From Maylandia zebra (Eukaryota > Chordata > Actinopteri > Cichliformes > Cichlidae): a stretch of 64,000 bases of DNA. The stretch covers positions 5,717,467-5,781,466 of the forward strand of contig NC_135184.1 of the NCBI RefSeq assembly GCF_041146795.1, in the 5' to 3' direction. Under the pieces are notes generated by a model. It saw only the letters and a program-made list of their open reading frames with translations. It made no database searches and was not told where the DNA came from. The position numbers and the translations under genes are program-made. Below, piece by piece: positions 1 to 10,090 of the stretch (within the stretch, counting starts at the first letter, position 1; every line of letters starts with the position of its first letter).

Positions 1-1806
1 GTGTTTATCCTCAAGTTCCTTTACAGCATCAACTAGTTGCTTCAGAATGACCTGGAAAAGATGAAAAACACAATAATGAGTTAATGCTTTTCTGCCTTGA
101 TTGAATGCTGTACAGTCTAAGGTTCTTCCAGTCAACCTACCTTGGCCTTGTCCTCTGTTAAAGTTCTTCCATGTTCTGCTTTGTATTTTTGCAGGTCCAC
201 AGCGGGGACAGGTCTCTCCAGCACCAGGATCAGCTCTTTGCCAAGGTCGAACCACTCCAGCAAGGACACAGGTGCAGATATTCCCACTGACCCTTCTGCT
301 TCACCTGCAAGTTTAACCATAATGGCCACTTCCACTGAGAGCTTCTTCCCGCTTTCATCCTGAAATGTTACAACAAAGTGGATGATGAGGAACGCCGCAT
401 TCAATCCAGTAATGTAAAACTGATTCAAGTGTTGGACGCTTACCGCCACTTTGCAGTAGACTTTATTTTTGGGAATGTGTTTGATGGCAACCTAGAAGAC
501 ACAGAGCATTGGTGAGCATTTCCTCAGTATGACGTAATGAAAGGTGGAAACACAGCAGACGTCTCAGTTTACGATATTATCCATTATCTGCGTTACTGCC
601 TGTCTTACTACCATCATCTGAACACTTACTGGAAAACGATCTTCTATCCGGTAGCCAGCAAACACTGCTCCGCAGCCTCCTTCTCCAAGCTGGTGCTCCT
701 CCACATATCTGGCTTGGAATTCACCTGAACAGACAAAACAGCAAATCTTGTTTTATTACAGCTGTGACACAAATTACTCTCCTCTGTAGCCTAAATGTTC
801 CTTTTGCCCTTCCCCTGAATATAAAACCCAAGCTGCTTGCTACTTACGTTTTTGGTCTGCCACTGATTTTTTGTCCTGGTCCACATTCCTTTTTTTTTTC
901 TTGGGTGGCTCTCTGTTGTCTCCCGTGGCCTTTCTTTTGCCATTTTTTGCGCACACCTGTTTGTTGTTCAAGTCTGGAGATGTGGAAAACACCAAAAGCA
1001 CATCAGCTCACTGGATGATAGACACAAACACTAAACACTAATATCTTAAACCTAGCAACCACACTTAATCTACCCCCTTATTCAACTAATTAGCCTACCT
1101 TTACCAGAGTCCAACAAGGAGGATGCTTGCTCCTTGTCACCGCTCATATGGTCGAGAAGTTTAGCCTTCTTTGCTTTCTTTGTTGTGCCCTCTTCATCTT
1201 GCACAACCTTGCGCTTCACTCCTCTGACCACATCTGAGCTGGTGGAAGGACCAGCCTGCTCAGCGACCCTCCTCCTTTTTATTGGGGTCTTCTTTTCAGG
1301 ACTGGCCTTTCTTTTAGCAGTCCTGCTCTTACAATCTATAAACGACAACAACACAGTGGTGAAAAAGAGTCCACGACATCAGGACTGGAAGCAGTTTGGC
1401 AAAGAATTTGAAATTGCTTTTGCTTAAATTATCACAAGTTTATTCTTGGGATAAAAAAACTGACCAGTGCGAATTGATACTAGGTTTACTAAGTCTTACA
1501 TCTTGATGACACTTGTTGCTCTGTTTTCACTGCTCAGTCCAAGAATAAACCTGTCACATTATTTTACCAAAAGACAAAGTGCCCCAGTAACCTTTCTTTG
1601 ATTAGACATGTTGCACTTACGTTAGTTTCAATCAAAACCAGGATTTAAATCCTCTAAAAATGAATCATTTTATACACAGAGCCTCAACATTGTTAGAAAT
1701 GTAGATTCTGTTATTTGGGGGATTTTTTTTTTTTTTTTTACTTACCTTGATCTCCTGGATCTTTCTTATCTGCCTCAGTCGTAACTTTTCTTGTTTCCTT
1801 TTTCAT
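1..1806 (-). CDS. Pim-like serine/threonine kinase, copy 1 (5' exons; continues past window start)
   Basis: Seven coding exons read on the minus strand, each with GT/AG borders: exon 1 1746-1806 (ATG at 1804-1806), exon 2 1099-1335, exon 3 848-973, exon 4 630-724, exon 5 444-491, exon 6 141-359, and part of exon 7 at 1-51; the 3' end lies outside the window. Exons 1-3 encode a lysine-rich N-terminal region with two nuclear-localisation-like stretches (KRKASPEKKTPIKRRR; PPKKKKR). Exon 4 carries the glycine-rich loop (LGEGGCGAVFAG), exon 5 the ATP-anchoring lysine (VAIKHIP), and exon 6 the hinge ERPVP; the hinge proline is typical of Pim kinases. Exon sizes match copy 2 exactly, so the gene looks intact as far as visible. 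It differs from copy 2 in a few residues of exons 2 and 3, while exons 5 and 6 look identical. The Pim family assignment is confident; the substrate is unknown. Confidence 0.85.
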
Positions 1807-2166
1807 TTTAATTTTTTGAGAACTTTTAAAATAGAAAATGTCACCTTAATGAGTGAATAGTCCTTCAAATGTCTGGATGCTTGACTTTTCTAACTAAGCT
1901 GTATAAGTCAGTTCTGTAAGTGAGCTTTAAAAGTCAACTCCGGAGACTATGGCAACACAACATAAGAAGCTTGCCTTTTAGTGACATCACTGACTGCCAG
2001 TAAAAGTGTTCCAAGTAGTTTAAAGAAAAACACTCTGGCAGACAAAGCCATAATATTTCATATAATTCAGTAATTTCACATTAAACTTTCTTTCATTATC
2101 CTTTCATTATTTGTTTAAAGACTTGATGTGTGGATGCTACTATGAAGACTTCTAGTTGAGCAAACA

Positions 2167-2349
2167 CTAATAAACACTGACTAGTTTATCTGAGATAAAA
2201 TATAACTGACTGCAGCCTTTATTCCATGTGTTTTGTCTGTGAATGCCCCCATGTACACATGTAACCTCCACCCACTGCAACACCAATAATGTCCCGGGGC
2301 AAAGCGGGGTTTGGTGAACCAGGAGCTGTGCGCAGCCCGTGTCCACCAA
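2167..2349 (-). pseudogene. Fragment of retrotransposon aspartic protease (Gypsy-like), copy 1
   Basis: The minus-strand reading begins with VDTGCAQLLVH, the aspartic-protease D-T-G signature in the form common in fish Gypsy-type pol proteins, followed by a W-x-x-V-T-C-V-H-G-G stretch like the second strand of those proteases. The frame soon stops, and no reverse transcriptase or integrase follows. Inference: an old LTR-retrotransposon relic carried passively in the duplicated segment. The assignment rests on motif recognition only. Confidence 0.5.
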
Positions 2350-2798
2350 AGCCTGGTGTATACCCCCTTGACACCTTATTAGAATGCTGTACCTCCATGA
2401 CTGCCTGGCATGCTCTGCTCCTTCTGCCCTGGCAATCAGATGATCCTCAGCCAGGGTGGCTTGCTGGTCAATGGCAGGGAACCCCTCGGGTGGGCCACTT
2501 TGTCCAGCAAACCAATGACTGTAGAAAACATGGATGATCTAACAGTTCTCCAAAAGTACATAAAGTACTTACCTAAAAAGCAGTTAATGTCATGTTGCAT
2601 TTATTTATTGTTATTACATTGTTTTACAGCAGCTAATTAAAAACCATCATCTTAACTACATGTTTTGTTTTTTTGTTCTTTGTTGTTGTTGTTGTTGTTT
2701 TGCAGTTGTCCTGTAGGTGATGGTGTAGCACAGAGACTGAACTAGTGGCTAGCTAACATAAGAAGGATGTACTTGAAACTTGCATCTCATCTTTGCAG

Positions 2799-2838
2799 CG
2801 TTCACTTTGAAGAGAATGTCTTTACCAAGGACTCACAG
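2799..2838 (+). pseudogene. Orphan THAP-domain-like exon, copy 1
   Basis: A 40-base stretch between a pyrimidine-rich acceptor (ctttgcag) and a donor (gttaagt) reads SVHFEENVFTKDSQ. This resembles the C-S-x-H-F...F core of the THAP zinc finger, with the cysteine contributed by a preceding exon. No matching upstream THAP exon with the first cysteine pair was found, so it looks like a leftover from a THAP gene or P-element-like transposase. Confidence 0.4.
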
Positions 2839-4273
2839 GTTAAGTAACTTTACAATTGTCATATTACAATATATAATTTTAGAGCATGATTACAGCTCTG
2901 CCATCTTGATTGAAAATTAAATACATCTGGAATACGAACAGCTGATCGGATCGGCAAAGCGTGTTTCTGGAATATTATGTTTTTGTTACTGCAAGCGCTT
3001 TTTATGCAATTTTTGCAAAGCTATATGTGGAAGGAAACCGTGACCTAGGACAAGCTGATGGCATAAGATGTAAGTACAACTCCTCTGGATTCATATGCAA
3101 AAAAATTATTGCGCTAGCTTACGCGGTTCCCGGTTCTACAGGGATTTAAAAATAGTTACGCAAAACAGAGCGTGCCCGCTCCGACCGGCTTTAAAGAGTT
3201 AAACATGTAACAATCGAATTGCATCTTTCCATTGCCAGCCATCTCATTTTGTACAAATCCAGTCAACTCTTCCAAGTTTGTGTATTTTTTAAACCCTTAC
3301 AAGAATTGAAATGTGTCCCAAATATCTGTATCCCATCAGAGGCAAGTTTCTTAAAGGAGAGGTAGTAGCTGCTCCACCATAGGACCAGTAGGACCTCCAG
3401 CACACAATGAACACTTAATTAACATTAACACATTTATTAAAACACAATTTTAAACAATAACCCTTTTCTTTTAGTGTGTTTCAATTTGTTCCTACCGCTC
3501 CATTGGAACAGTGTACTATCCAGTAACAGCATCCAGCTGGCAGAAGCATACACCTGCAGCAAGGAGAATCTACCAGGCAGGATAGCGGAGCGGAGTCATC
3601 AGATGAGGATGATCATGAAGTGGCTCATCCAGCAGGAACAAGATACCAAAAGGGGAGGGAAAAAACACAGAAAGCATAGTCATGACTAACTCAGTGTCAC
3701 TAACAGCTCATCTAGCAGTCTTAACATCATAAAGGTACAGGCTGGTCCATATAAAAAATATTAACAGAAAAAATAAATGCTGTTAACCAAATTTTCTTAG
3801 GCAAAAGCACATAATCTTGATATTTGACCTTGTATCAGCCGCCATATTGGAAAGGTAGCCAGGTTTCCTTAGCTGCTAGCTTGCTAACAGTCTGCTATCC
3901 AGCCCGGTAATAACTTCATTCACATATTTTAGAACATTTAGCTTTCTTCCTTAACAAAAACATCGCAGTTGTGGATTTGAATCTCGCTGCAGCATAATAA
4001 GACCCAGAACATTCAATTTGAACATGTGCTGCAAGCTAACTCCCCAGAGGAGTTCATGCAATGGCCAATGCCTGTCGGATTCGGCTCATGACTTCTCTGT
4101 CTAACAACACATTAAAACATCAGTTTCAAGTACAAATGTTTCATAAACTTATCTACAGCGGCTCATATTAAATGTACCCAAGTTTCCAGCTGGCAGTGGG
4201 CACAAGAACAACACTCCTCATCAGATCAAGGGAGGAAAAGAAAATTCTAGAGCTGAGCTGGGTGGCTGCTATG

Positions 4274-4864
4274 TAGGGTTGCCAACTCCCTGAAAAATAA
4301 ATAAGAGACACCTCGTGGCCAGGGCCGGGCAACCCAGTTCACCCTTCCCAGTGTGGTGAATTTTGTAGCTCTTTTTTTGTGTGTGAAATTATTTTTTAAC
4401 CATTTGACTTGAATTTGATTTAAGCAGATGCATATTCTTTGTGATATGACCATATGGGAAACAAATGATCATTTAGCCATTTATTTTTAGCTCAAAATGA
4501 CAACATTAACACAGTAAAACAGGTCTCTTTCTTAAACAGAAGCCTGTCATGCTTAACTTTTGAGAATATAAGTAAATCTTTCTTTAAAAGAACTCTGTCC
4601 TGCTTAACTTAAAATTATATAAATTAATAGAACGAAAAATATTCTTGTAACAGTGCACATATAGTGCATTTAGTACAAGTGGCTTCAGTTGAGGTATTAT
4701 TTCAGCTTTTCTAATGCTAATCAGCTGCTCCTGTTTGTAAACCCACTTGTTCCCATGATTACACATCATAACTCACCATCATTATTAATCTATGTATTAC
4801 TTTTATGTATTAGTCATCTATTTGTTGTAATCATCTATCCTTGCAGTTGTTTATTACACAAAAA
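4274..4864. mobile_element. Left end of a DNA transposon, truncated copy
   Basis: Starts with the terminus-like TAGGGTTGCCAACTCCC, also present at 47722. In this copy the element breaks off near 4864 and module A follows; the right terminus seen at 49750 in the other unit is absent. No transposase is visible. Confidence 0.45.
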
Positions 4865-4870
4865 AACTGA

Positions 4871-6698
4871 AATTTATTTTCCCAGGCAAACATTAAACAG
4901 CAGCAGCTGGAAAACTGGAAAACCTAAAGCCAAATAATCAATAAAACACAACAAACTTTTGTATGAGTGAGTATTGATAAACTGAGCAGAATTAAACCTC
5001 AGTGAAACCACATATAAGTTCTGGTAACTTGCACATATTTATGTTTAATATGTTGTTTTATATTTTGATCAGTTTCAGGTGTTTGTGCGACTGTGTTAAC
5101 CATCAGTAAAACCACATATAAATCACACTTCTGTGTTTAACAATTACAACACTTGATGCTGTTTTTCTGATTCAGGATTATGTGTGTGATGAGTTGGCCA
5201 CACAGTTCTTATCTTTCTGCTTCAGACACACACAAAACTGCCGAGGTTGAAGCTTCAGTCTCTTTCTACCCCAGGTCTCACCACATTTCCAAAATGTAAA
5301 CTCTGAGTATCATAAGAAATGTGGTTCAAAAAGATGTGCTGATCTATGAATGCATCCTTACTGAAAGCTAAAGATGTCCAGCAGACAGAAACAGCAGCTG
5401 AATGAACAGTTATCATGAGCGAGTGTACAAACACTATCACAGGAAATAACAGAAATAAACTGTAGTTTCCATTTATACCTGTAGTATTTTTTCAGCTCCA
5501 TGTCATCTTCCAATATGTCAAAATATGATTTCATTGTATCTTAAACAAATACAAACTTCTTTCTTCCCCCCAGAGAGCCAACAGTTTACTATCAGAACTG
5601 AGGCTGATCATTAACAGGGAGCAGCAGGTAACAAGGTCATCAGCAGTGGAGGAAAGTATGGAAGTAATACTCAGCTTCATATTTGAAGATACTCGAGTAT
5701 CTTAGTTGCAGGTCTGGAACAATGGTTTTATTTCCTTTCCCATTAAACATCTCACACAGCCCCTCATCTGTGACCCTTAGCAAACCCACTGGATATCTAC
5801 CTGCACATAAAGGAGATCAGATCAGTTCCATCTAGACCAGCTGTAACAGGAAAATGCTGCTTACACTTTGATGCATCACTTTCAGTTTGTCATATAAGAC
5901 AATATATCAGATTGAGGCATTATTTTCCTGCAGTGAGTAAATCTACTTTGTACTTTACTCTTTTCTTTTAGGTAAAGGCTCTAAACAGTACTTGTACACT
6001 GTGGAAATCCCATAAGAACGTCTCCTGAACTCTGAAAAATAACAAAACAAAGACTAAAAGGAGGTCATGGGTGCTGATGATGATGCTGATGATGAAGAGG
6101 AGGAGGAGTAGCATGCATTTAAAAAGTGACTGATGTCCTAGAATACAACAGAACAGTGTCTCTACAAACTTATGAAAACATGACAGTCTTGCATTAGTTT
6201 GTATTCTTATGATTTCAAAAAACGAGGGAAAAATCTCCTTGAAATGCACAATTCCTTTTTGTTATTTCTTAGTGTGTGACGTATTTTATTGGCTTTATGA
6301 TTGGTGCAAACAGTTTCCTGATTCATAATGGAAATAGATTTTAGACACAGGAGGAACACGCAGTGATCAGCAGGAGCAGCTTGGAGTCCAGTCTTCTTCA
6401 CACTGAGGAGGGACATATATGCAGGAACAGTTGTCATAACTGTTACAACCACCAGATGGCGAAAGAGTCCCACTGCAACTTTAAGCCATGAAGGATGTGT
6501 CTTGATGTTTGCTTGTGATAAATCTGCTTTATGTGAGTCTTTTTCAGAAAGTAACAGTAATATGTCTGATTATGTCTTTAATCAGTAAAGTCTCGCTTTG
6601 CTAGAAATAAATCAATAATAAAATTGTAAACATGCAGCTGTATGTTAGAAGTCAAAGGGTCCTTAAGTCTTCTGTAAATTGATGGGGATCAAATGAAG
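4871..6698. repeat. Spacer module A, copy 1
   Basis: A 1.8-kb stretch without a convincing gene, repeated at 28201-30027 and 52007-53559 (the last lacks the first ~250 bases). A partial copy of its beginning lies at 38590-38732. It contains a GAT/GAG trinucleotide run near 6072-6110 that differs in length between copies, and a 40-base relic of a TRIM gene at about 6362-6402. In copies 2 and 3 it runs straight into the TRIM module; here a LINE interrupts at 6698/6699. Confidence 0.85.
6362..6402 (-). pseudogene. 40-bp relic of a TRIM linker (module A, copy 1)
   Basis: The minus strand reads KKTGLQAAPADHC, identical to the segment between RING and B-box 1 in the TRIM genes here. Flanking sequence is not TRIM-like. 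The same relic occurs at about 29686-29726 and 53228-53268. Confidence 0.7.
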
Positions 6699-6992
6699 TA
6701 TTAGTATTTATTTATTTATTGTCATTGTCAAGAACAATGAAATTGCGTTTGGGGCTTCCATACAACCCAAAAAAAAGAAGAAAGAAGAAAATAATAAATA
6801 CCCCTTAAAACCCAAGTGTACATATTTAACCCAGTGTGACTCCAATGCAATAAGACAATCCCTAGCAATAATGTTCGTAGAAATTCAGACAAAGACCTGA
6901 GAAACATGACAAAATACAACAATGCAACCCATTCAATATTATTGTACTGTGAGATATGATATCAGATATGATAGTTATCTATTTAAGAAAGA

Positions 6993-7014
6993 GGGGGGGG
7001 GGGGGGGGGGGGGG
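6993..7014. repeat. Homopolymer of 22 guanines
   Basis: Uninterrupted G22 on the plus strand inside the LINE 3' UTR, hence C22 in the LINE transcript. It could form a G-quadruplex on the plus strand; its length may be affected by sequencing error. Confidence 0.85.
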
Positions 7015-7088
7015 CAGGAGGGGGAAGAGAATAAAGATATGATGCACCAATGCAGACCAGTTCATTGCTATTAAGAAGTTGGATATGG

Positions 7089-10028
7089 TTATTGTCCGTG
7101 AGAGGGGGGCAGAGAGTTCAGGAGCCTCACAGCCTGTGGATACAGGCTGTTGGCCAGTCTGGATGTTCTGGCCTGTATAGACCTGTACCTTCTCCCTGAG
7201 GGCAGCAGATGGAAAAGGTGGCGCGCAGGGTGATGTTGGTCCCGCAGGATACTGTGCACCCTCCTCAGACAGCGAGTGGGGAAGATATTACTGATCTCTG
7301 GCAGACTTGTTCCAATAATTCTGCCAGCTTCTTTCACCACCCGCTGGAGTGCTTGCTGATCGGCCTTGGTGCAGCTGGGGAACCACACTAGAAATCCATA
7401 CGTCAGAACGCTGCTGATGGCACAGTTGTAGAAGTTCAACATCAGAGATCTGGGAATGTGTGCGCTCCGCAGTCTCCTCAGGTAGTAGAGGCGCTGTTGG
7501 GCCTTCCGTACAACTGAGGTGATATGGTTGCCCCAGGACAGGTCCTCGGTCACAGTTACCCCCAAGAATTTAAAACTGCTCACCCTCTCCACCGCCTCAC
7601 TGCCAATGAAGAGAGGCAGATGGTTGTTATGGCCCCTCTTCCGGAAATCTACAATGATCTCCTTTGTCTTTTTGGTGTTTAAGACCAAGTTATTGTCGTG
7701 GCACCATGACTCTAGTTGTTGCACCTCTGTCCTATAGTTTGTCTCATCATTGTTGGATATAAGTCCGAGCACTGTAGTGTCATCTGCAAACTTAACAATG
7801 GGATTGGACGCGCCGGAGGAAATACAGTCATGGGTGAAGAGAGTGTATAGCAGAGGGCTCAGAACACACCCCTGAGGGGCACCGGTGTTGACCACAAGGG
7901 TGGAAGAGGTGTTCTTACCCACTCTGACACTCTGTCTACGGTTAGTGAGGAAGTCCACAATCCAGTTGCACAGAGAGGAGTTAAGTCCCAGTTGGTGGAG
8001 TTTGGGACGGAGTTTGTATGGCCGGATGGTATTAAAAGCCGAGCTGTAGTCTACAAAGAGGAGCCGTGCATAGGTGTTCCTGTGTTCCAAGTGCTTCAGT
8101 AATGTGTGCAGCACTGTGGCGATCGCATCCTCGGTTGACCGGTTCTCCCTGTATGCAAACTGGTGCGAGTCCAGGGATGGTGGAAAAGCAGCTCTGATGT
8201 GTTTAATGACCAGTCTCTCCAGGCATTTGGCGGGAATGGGGGTGAGTGCCACAGGTCTGAAATCGTTCAGACATGTGACATTTGACTGTTTTGGGATGGG
8301 AATGATGGTTGCTGCTTTGAAACAGGATGGTACCAGTGAACAGGACAATGAGGTGTTATATATAGAGGTGAAGACGTTCGCCAGGTCCGCAGCACAGTCT
8401 TTTAGCACCCGGCCCAGCACTCCATCTGGCCCGGCCGCCTTCCTGGTGTTAATGCTCCGGAACACACGCCTCAGCTCATGAGTGCTCAGGACTGGAGCAG
8501 GATCGGTTGAGGGGAGAGGGGACAGGACAGGGTCGGTGTTCTCCCTGTCAAAACGGGCATAAAAGAGATTTAGATCCTCAGCCAGAGTAGAACTGTCGGC
8601 TGAGGGTGATGGTGTTCTTCTTTTGTAGTCCGTGATAGCCCTGATGCCCTCCCAGACCTGCCTTGGGTTTGTGTTGTTCTCAAACCTGGCCTCGATACGC
8701 CTCCTGTGCTGCTGCTTGGCAGTCTTGATGCCTCTTCTCAGGTTGGCCCTGGCAGCACTGTATGCCTCCTGGTCCCCGGATTTGAAAGCGTTGTTCCTTG
8801 TTCGAATAAGTTGTTGAACTCCGTGTGTCATCCAGGGTGGATTATTAGGGAACACACGGAATCGTTTCCAAGTTGTTACATTGTCCACACAGAAACAGAT
8901 GTAGTCCAAGACAGTGGAGGTGTAACTGTCCAATGCGACACGATTGTCAGTGTCCTGCACCTTGAATACATCCCAGTCTGTGCAGTGGAAACAGTCCTGA
9001 AGCATCGGAATAGCGTCCTGCGGCCATGTTCTCACGGTTTTGGTTGTAATCCCAGTGCTCTTGATCTTTTGTGTGTATATTGGGTGTAGCAGAAGGGAGA
9101 GATGGTCTGACAGACCCAGGTGGGGATAAGCCTGGGCTCTGTACGCATTCGCCATGTTGGTGTACACCTGGTCCAACGTTCTATCTCCTCTGGTAGCACA
9201 CTTCACATTACGGTGGAAATTGTGAAGTACAGATTTCAGGTCCGCGTGGTTAAAATCCCCAGCCGCAATAAAGACACTGTCCGGGTGTGCTACCAGGCTG
9301 TTATTGATGCTGCTGCTCAATTGTGCTAACGCTAGCTTAGCATTAGCATCTGGTGGAATGTAAACAGCGCAGATGTAAACGGCAGAAAATTCCCGAGGGA
9401 GATAGAATGGACGGCACTTTAACACCAACAGTTCTACCTCTGTACTGCACAGTTTTTCCGTTACCGTGACGTTCGTGCACCAAAGGTTGTTAATATAGAT
9501 GCACAGCCCCCCGCCAGTCTTCTTACCCGAGTCCGCAGACCTGTCGGCTCGATAGGCGGTGCGGCCTGCTAGATCGATAGCCGCATCGGGAATGGCGCTG
9601 TCCAGCCAGGTTTCAGTGAAAATCATGCACGAACAGTTATTAAAAGTCCGTCGAGTGGCGATCTGCAGTCGTATTTCATCCAGTTTGTAACGGATTGAAC
9701 GGGCGTTGGAGAGGAATATGATCGGGAGTGGTGGTTTAAACGGACTAGTCTTTAGCCGTGCCCACAGGCCTCCCCGCTTGCCTCTCTTCTGCCTCCGCTC
9801 GCAACGTCTCCTCCTGCGGCTTGCTGTTGCGGGTAGCCCCGGGGGTTGCTTAACGATCTCCGGGGGGATGAGATACTCGGATGTTAGTTGAAGATCTCCA
9901 CGGCTTAGTTGTAGTAGATCATCTCCGTTGTATTGAAGTAACCCCAGACTGTGTGAAATAATACACAGTACCACCAAAAGTGCAAAAGTGTAGGAGCTCC
10001 GGGCCGCTGCGTCTGTGCGCGCCGCCAT
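7089..10028 (-). CDS. LINE ORF2: AP-type endonuclease and reverse transcriptase (979 aa, intact)
   Basis: An uninterrupted frame from ATG at 10026-10028. The frame can be extended upstream through a TTG codon into the junction repeat, which I reject as the start. A basic stretch lies near residues 70-90. The endonuclease spans about residues 100-320, with SNARSI, TETWL, GDFNHADL and SDHLSL holding the expected Asn, Glu, Asp and His residues. Reverse transcriptase lies at about 540-830, with KAAGPDG, VDYSSAFNTI, GAPQGCVLSPLL and FADDTTV. The C-terminus has the LLPSGRRYR...ARTSRLANS motif of this LINE group. No frameshift or stop is visible, so the copy is young and may encode active enzyme. 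It nicks target DNA and primes reverse transcription of its own RNA. Confidence 0.92.
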   Translation of the reverse strand: MAARTDAAARSSYTFALLVVLCIISHSLGLLQYNGDDLLQLSRGDLQLTSEYLIPPEIVKQPPGLPATASRRRRRCERRQKRGKRGGLWARLKTSPFKPPLPIIFLSNARSIRYKLDEIRLQIATRRTFNNCSCMIFTETWLDSAIPDAAIDLAGRTAYRADRSADSGKKTGGGLCIYINNLWCTNVTVTEKLCSTEVELLVLKCRPFYLPREFSAVYICAVYIPPDANAKLALAQLSSSINNSLVAHPDSVFIAAGDFNHADLKSVLHNFHRNVKCATRGDRTLDQVYTNMANAYRAQAYPHLGLSDHLSLLLHPIYTQKIKSTGITTKTVRTWPQDAIPMLQDCFHCTDWDVFKVQDTDNRVALDSYTSTVLDYICFCVDNVTTWKRFRVFPNNPPWMTHGVQQLIRTRNNAFKSGDQEAYSAARANLRRGIKTAKQQHRRRIEARFENNTNPRQVWEGIRAITDYKRRTPSPSADSSTLAEDLNLFYARFDRENTDPVLSPLPSTDPAPVLSTHELRRVFRSINTRKAAGPDGVLGRVLKDCAADLANVFTSIYNTSLSCSLVPSCFKAATIIPIPKQSNVTCLNDFRPVALTPIPAKCLERLVIKHIRAAFPPSLDSHQFAYRENRSTEDAIATVLHTLLKHLEHRNTYARLLFVDYSSAFNTIRPYKLRPKLHQLGLNSSLCNWIVDFLTNRRQSVRVGKNTSSTLVVNTGAPQGCVLSPLLYTLFTHDCISSGASNPIVKFADDTTVLGLISNNDETNYRTEVQQLESWCHDNNLVLNTKKTKEIIVDFRKRGHNNHLPLFIGSEAVERVSSFKFLGVTVTEDLSWGNHITSVVRKAQQRLYYLRRLRSAHIPRSLMLNFYNCAISSVLTYGFLVWFPSCTKADQQALQRVVKEAGRIIGTSLPEISNIFPTRCLRRVHSILRDQHHPARHLFHLLPSGRRYRSIQARTSRLANSLYPQAVRLLNSLPPSHGQ

Positions 10029-10038
10029 CTTAAATCTT

Positions 10039-10090
10039 GAGTCAGGACACAAGTATCTGTTCTTGAGTCAGGACACAAGTATCTGTTCTT
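10039..10090. repeat. Tandem 26-bp direct repeat at the LINE 5' junction
   Basis: Two exact 26-base copies (10039-10064 and 10065-10090). The last 20 bases of each match the start of the TRIM module; the first six (gagtca) are absent from the empty sites in the sister units. This probably arose during LINE insertion. Confidence 0.85.

Larger units (their letters stand above)
1..4864. repeat. Segmental duplication, copy 1 (Pim gene plus flank)
   Basis: Bases 1-4864 reappear at 43447-48322 with only scattered substitutions and small indels, spanning introns, exons and intergenic flank alike. Copy 1 lacks a short tandem stretch present near 46205. The intron 1 segments at 1612-1740 and 45059-45171 are clearly different. 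From 1807 to 4864 there is no intact gene. It holds a retroelement protease relic near 2167-2349, an orphan THAP-like exon at 2799-2838, an unrecognised acidic open stretch near 3475-3670 after a good acceptor, and one end of a DNA transposon from 4274. Confidence 0.9.
6699..10038 (-). mobile_element. Nearly full-length CR1/L2/Rex-type LINE
   Basis: A 3.3-kb non-LTR retrotransposon interrupts the junction between module A and the TRIM module; the uninterrupted site is seen at 30027/30028 and 53559/53560. The 3' end lies at the left: the minus strand ends with a GACAATGACAATAAATAAAT tail, typical of L2-like fish LINEs. The 3' UTR includes a run of 22 guanines on the plus strand (6993-7014). 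The 5' end has AAGATGGCGGC overlapping the start codon, a YY1-type site. A 26-base direct repeat (10039-10064, 10065-10090) marks the 5' junction; no simple target-site duplication is evident. Confidence 0.9.

Noticed and set aside
2289-2640. Plus-strand frame starting MSRGKAGFGEPG as a gene
   Set aside because: The opposite strand carries a recognisable retroelement protease motif; the plus frame has no family resemblance.
5255-6473. Small minus-strand frames in module A as genes
   Set aside because: Copies differ by frame-altering length changes in the GAT run, and only the 40-base TRIM relic is recognisable.
8074-9329. Plus-strand open frames of 60-135 codons
   Set aside because: Antisense to the intact LINE reverse transcriptase and endonuclease.
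10029-10052. Longer LINE protein starting upstream of 10028
   Set aside because: The extra codons come from the junction repeat and begin with TTG; the ATG in AAGATGGCGGC is the natural start.
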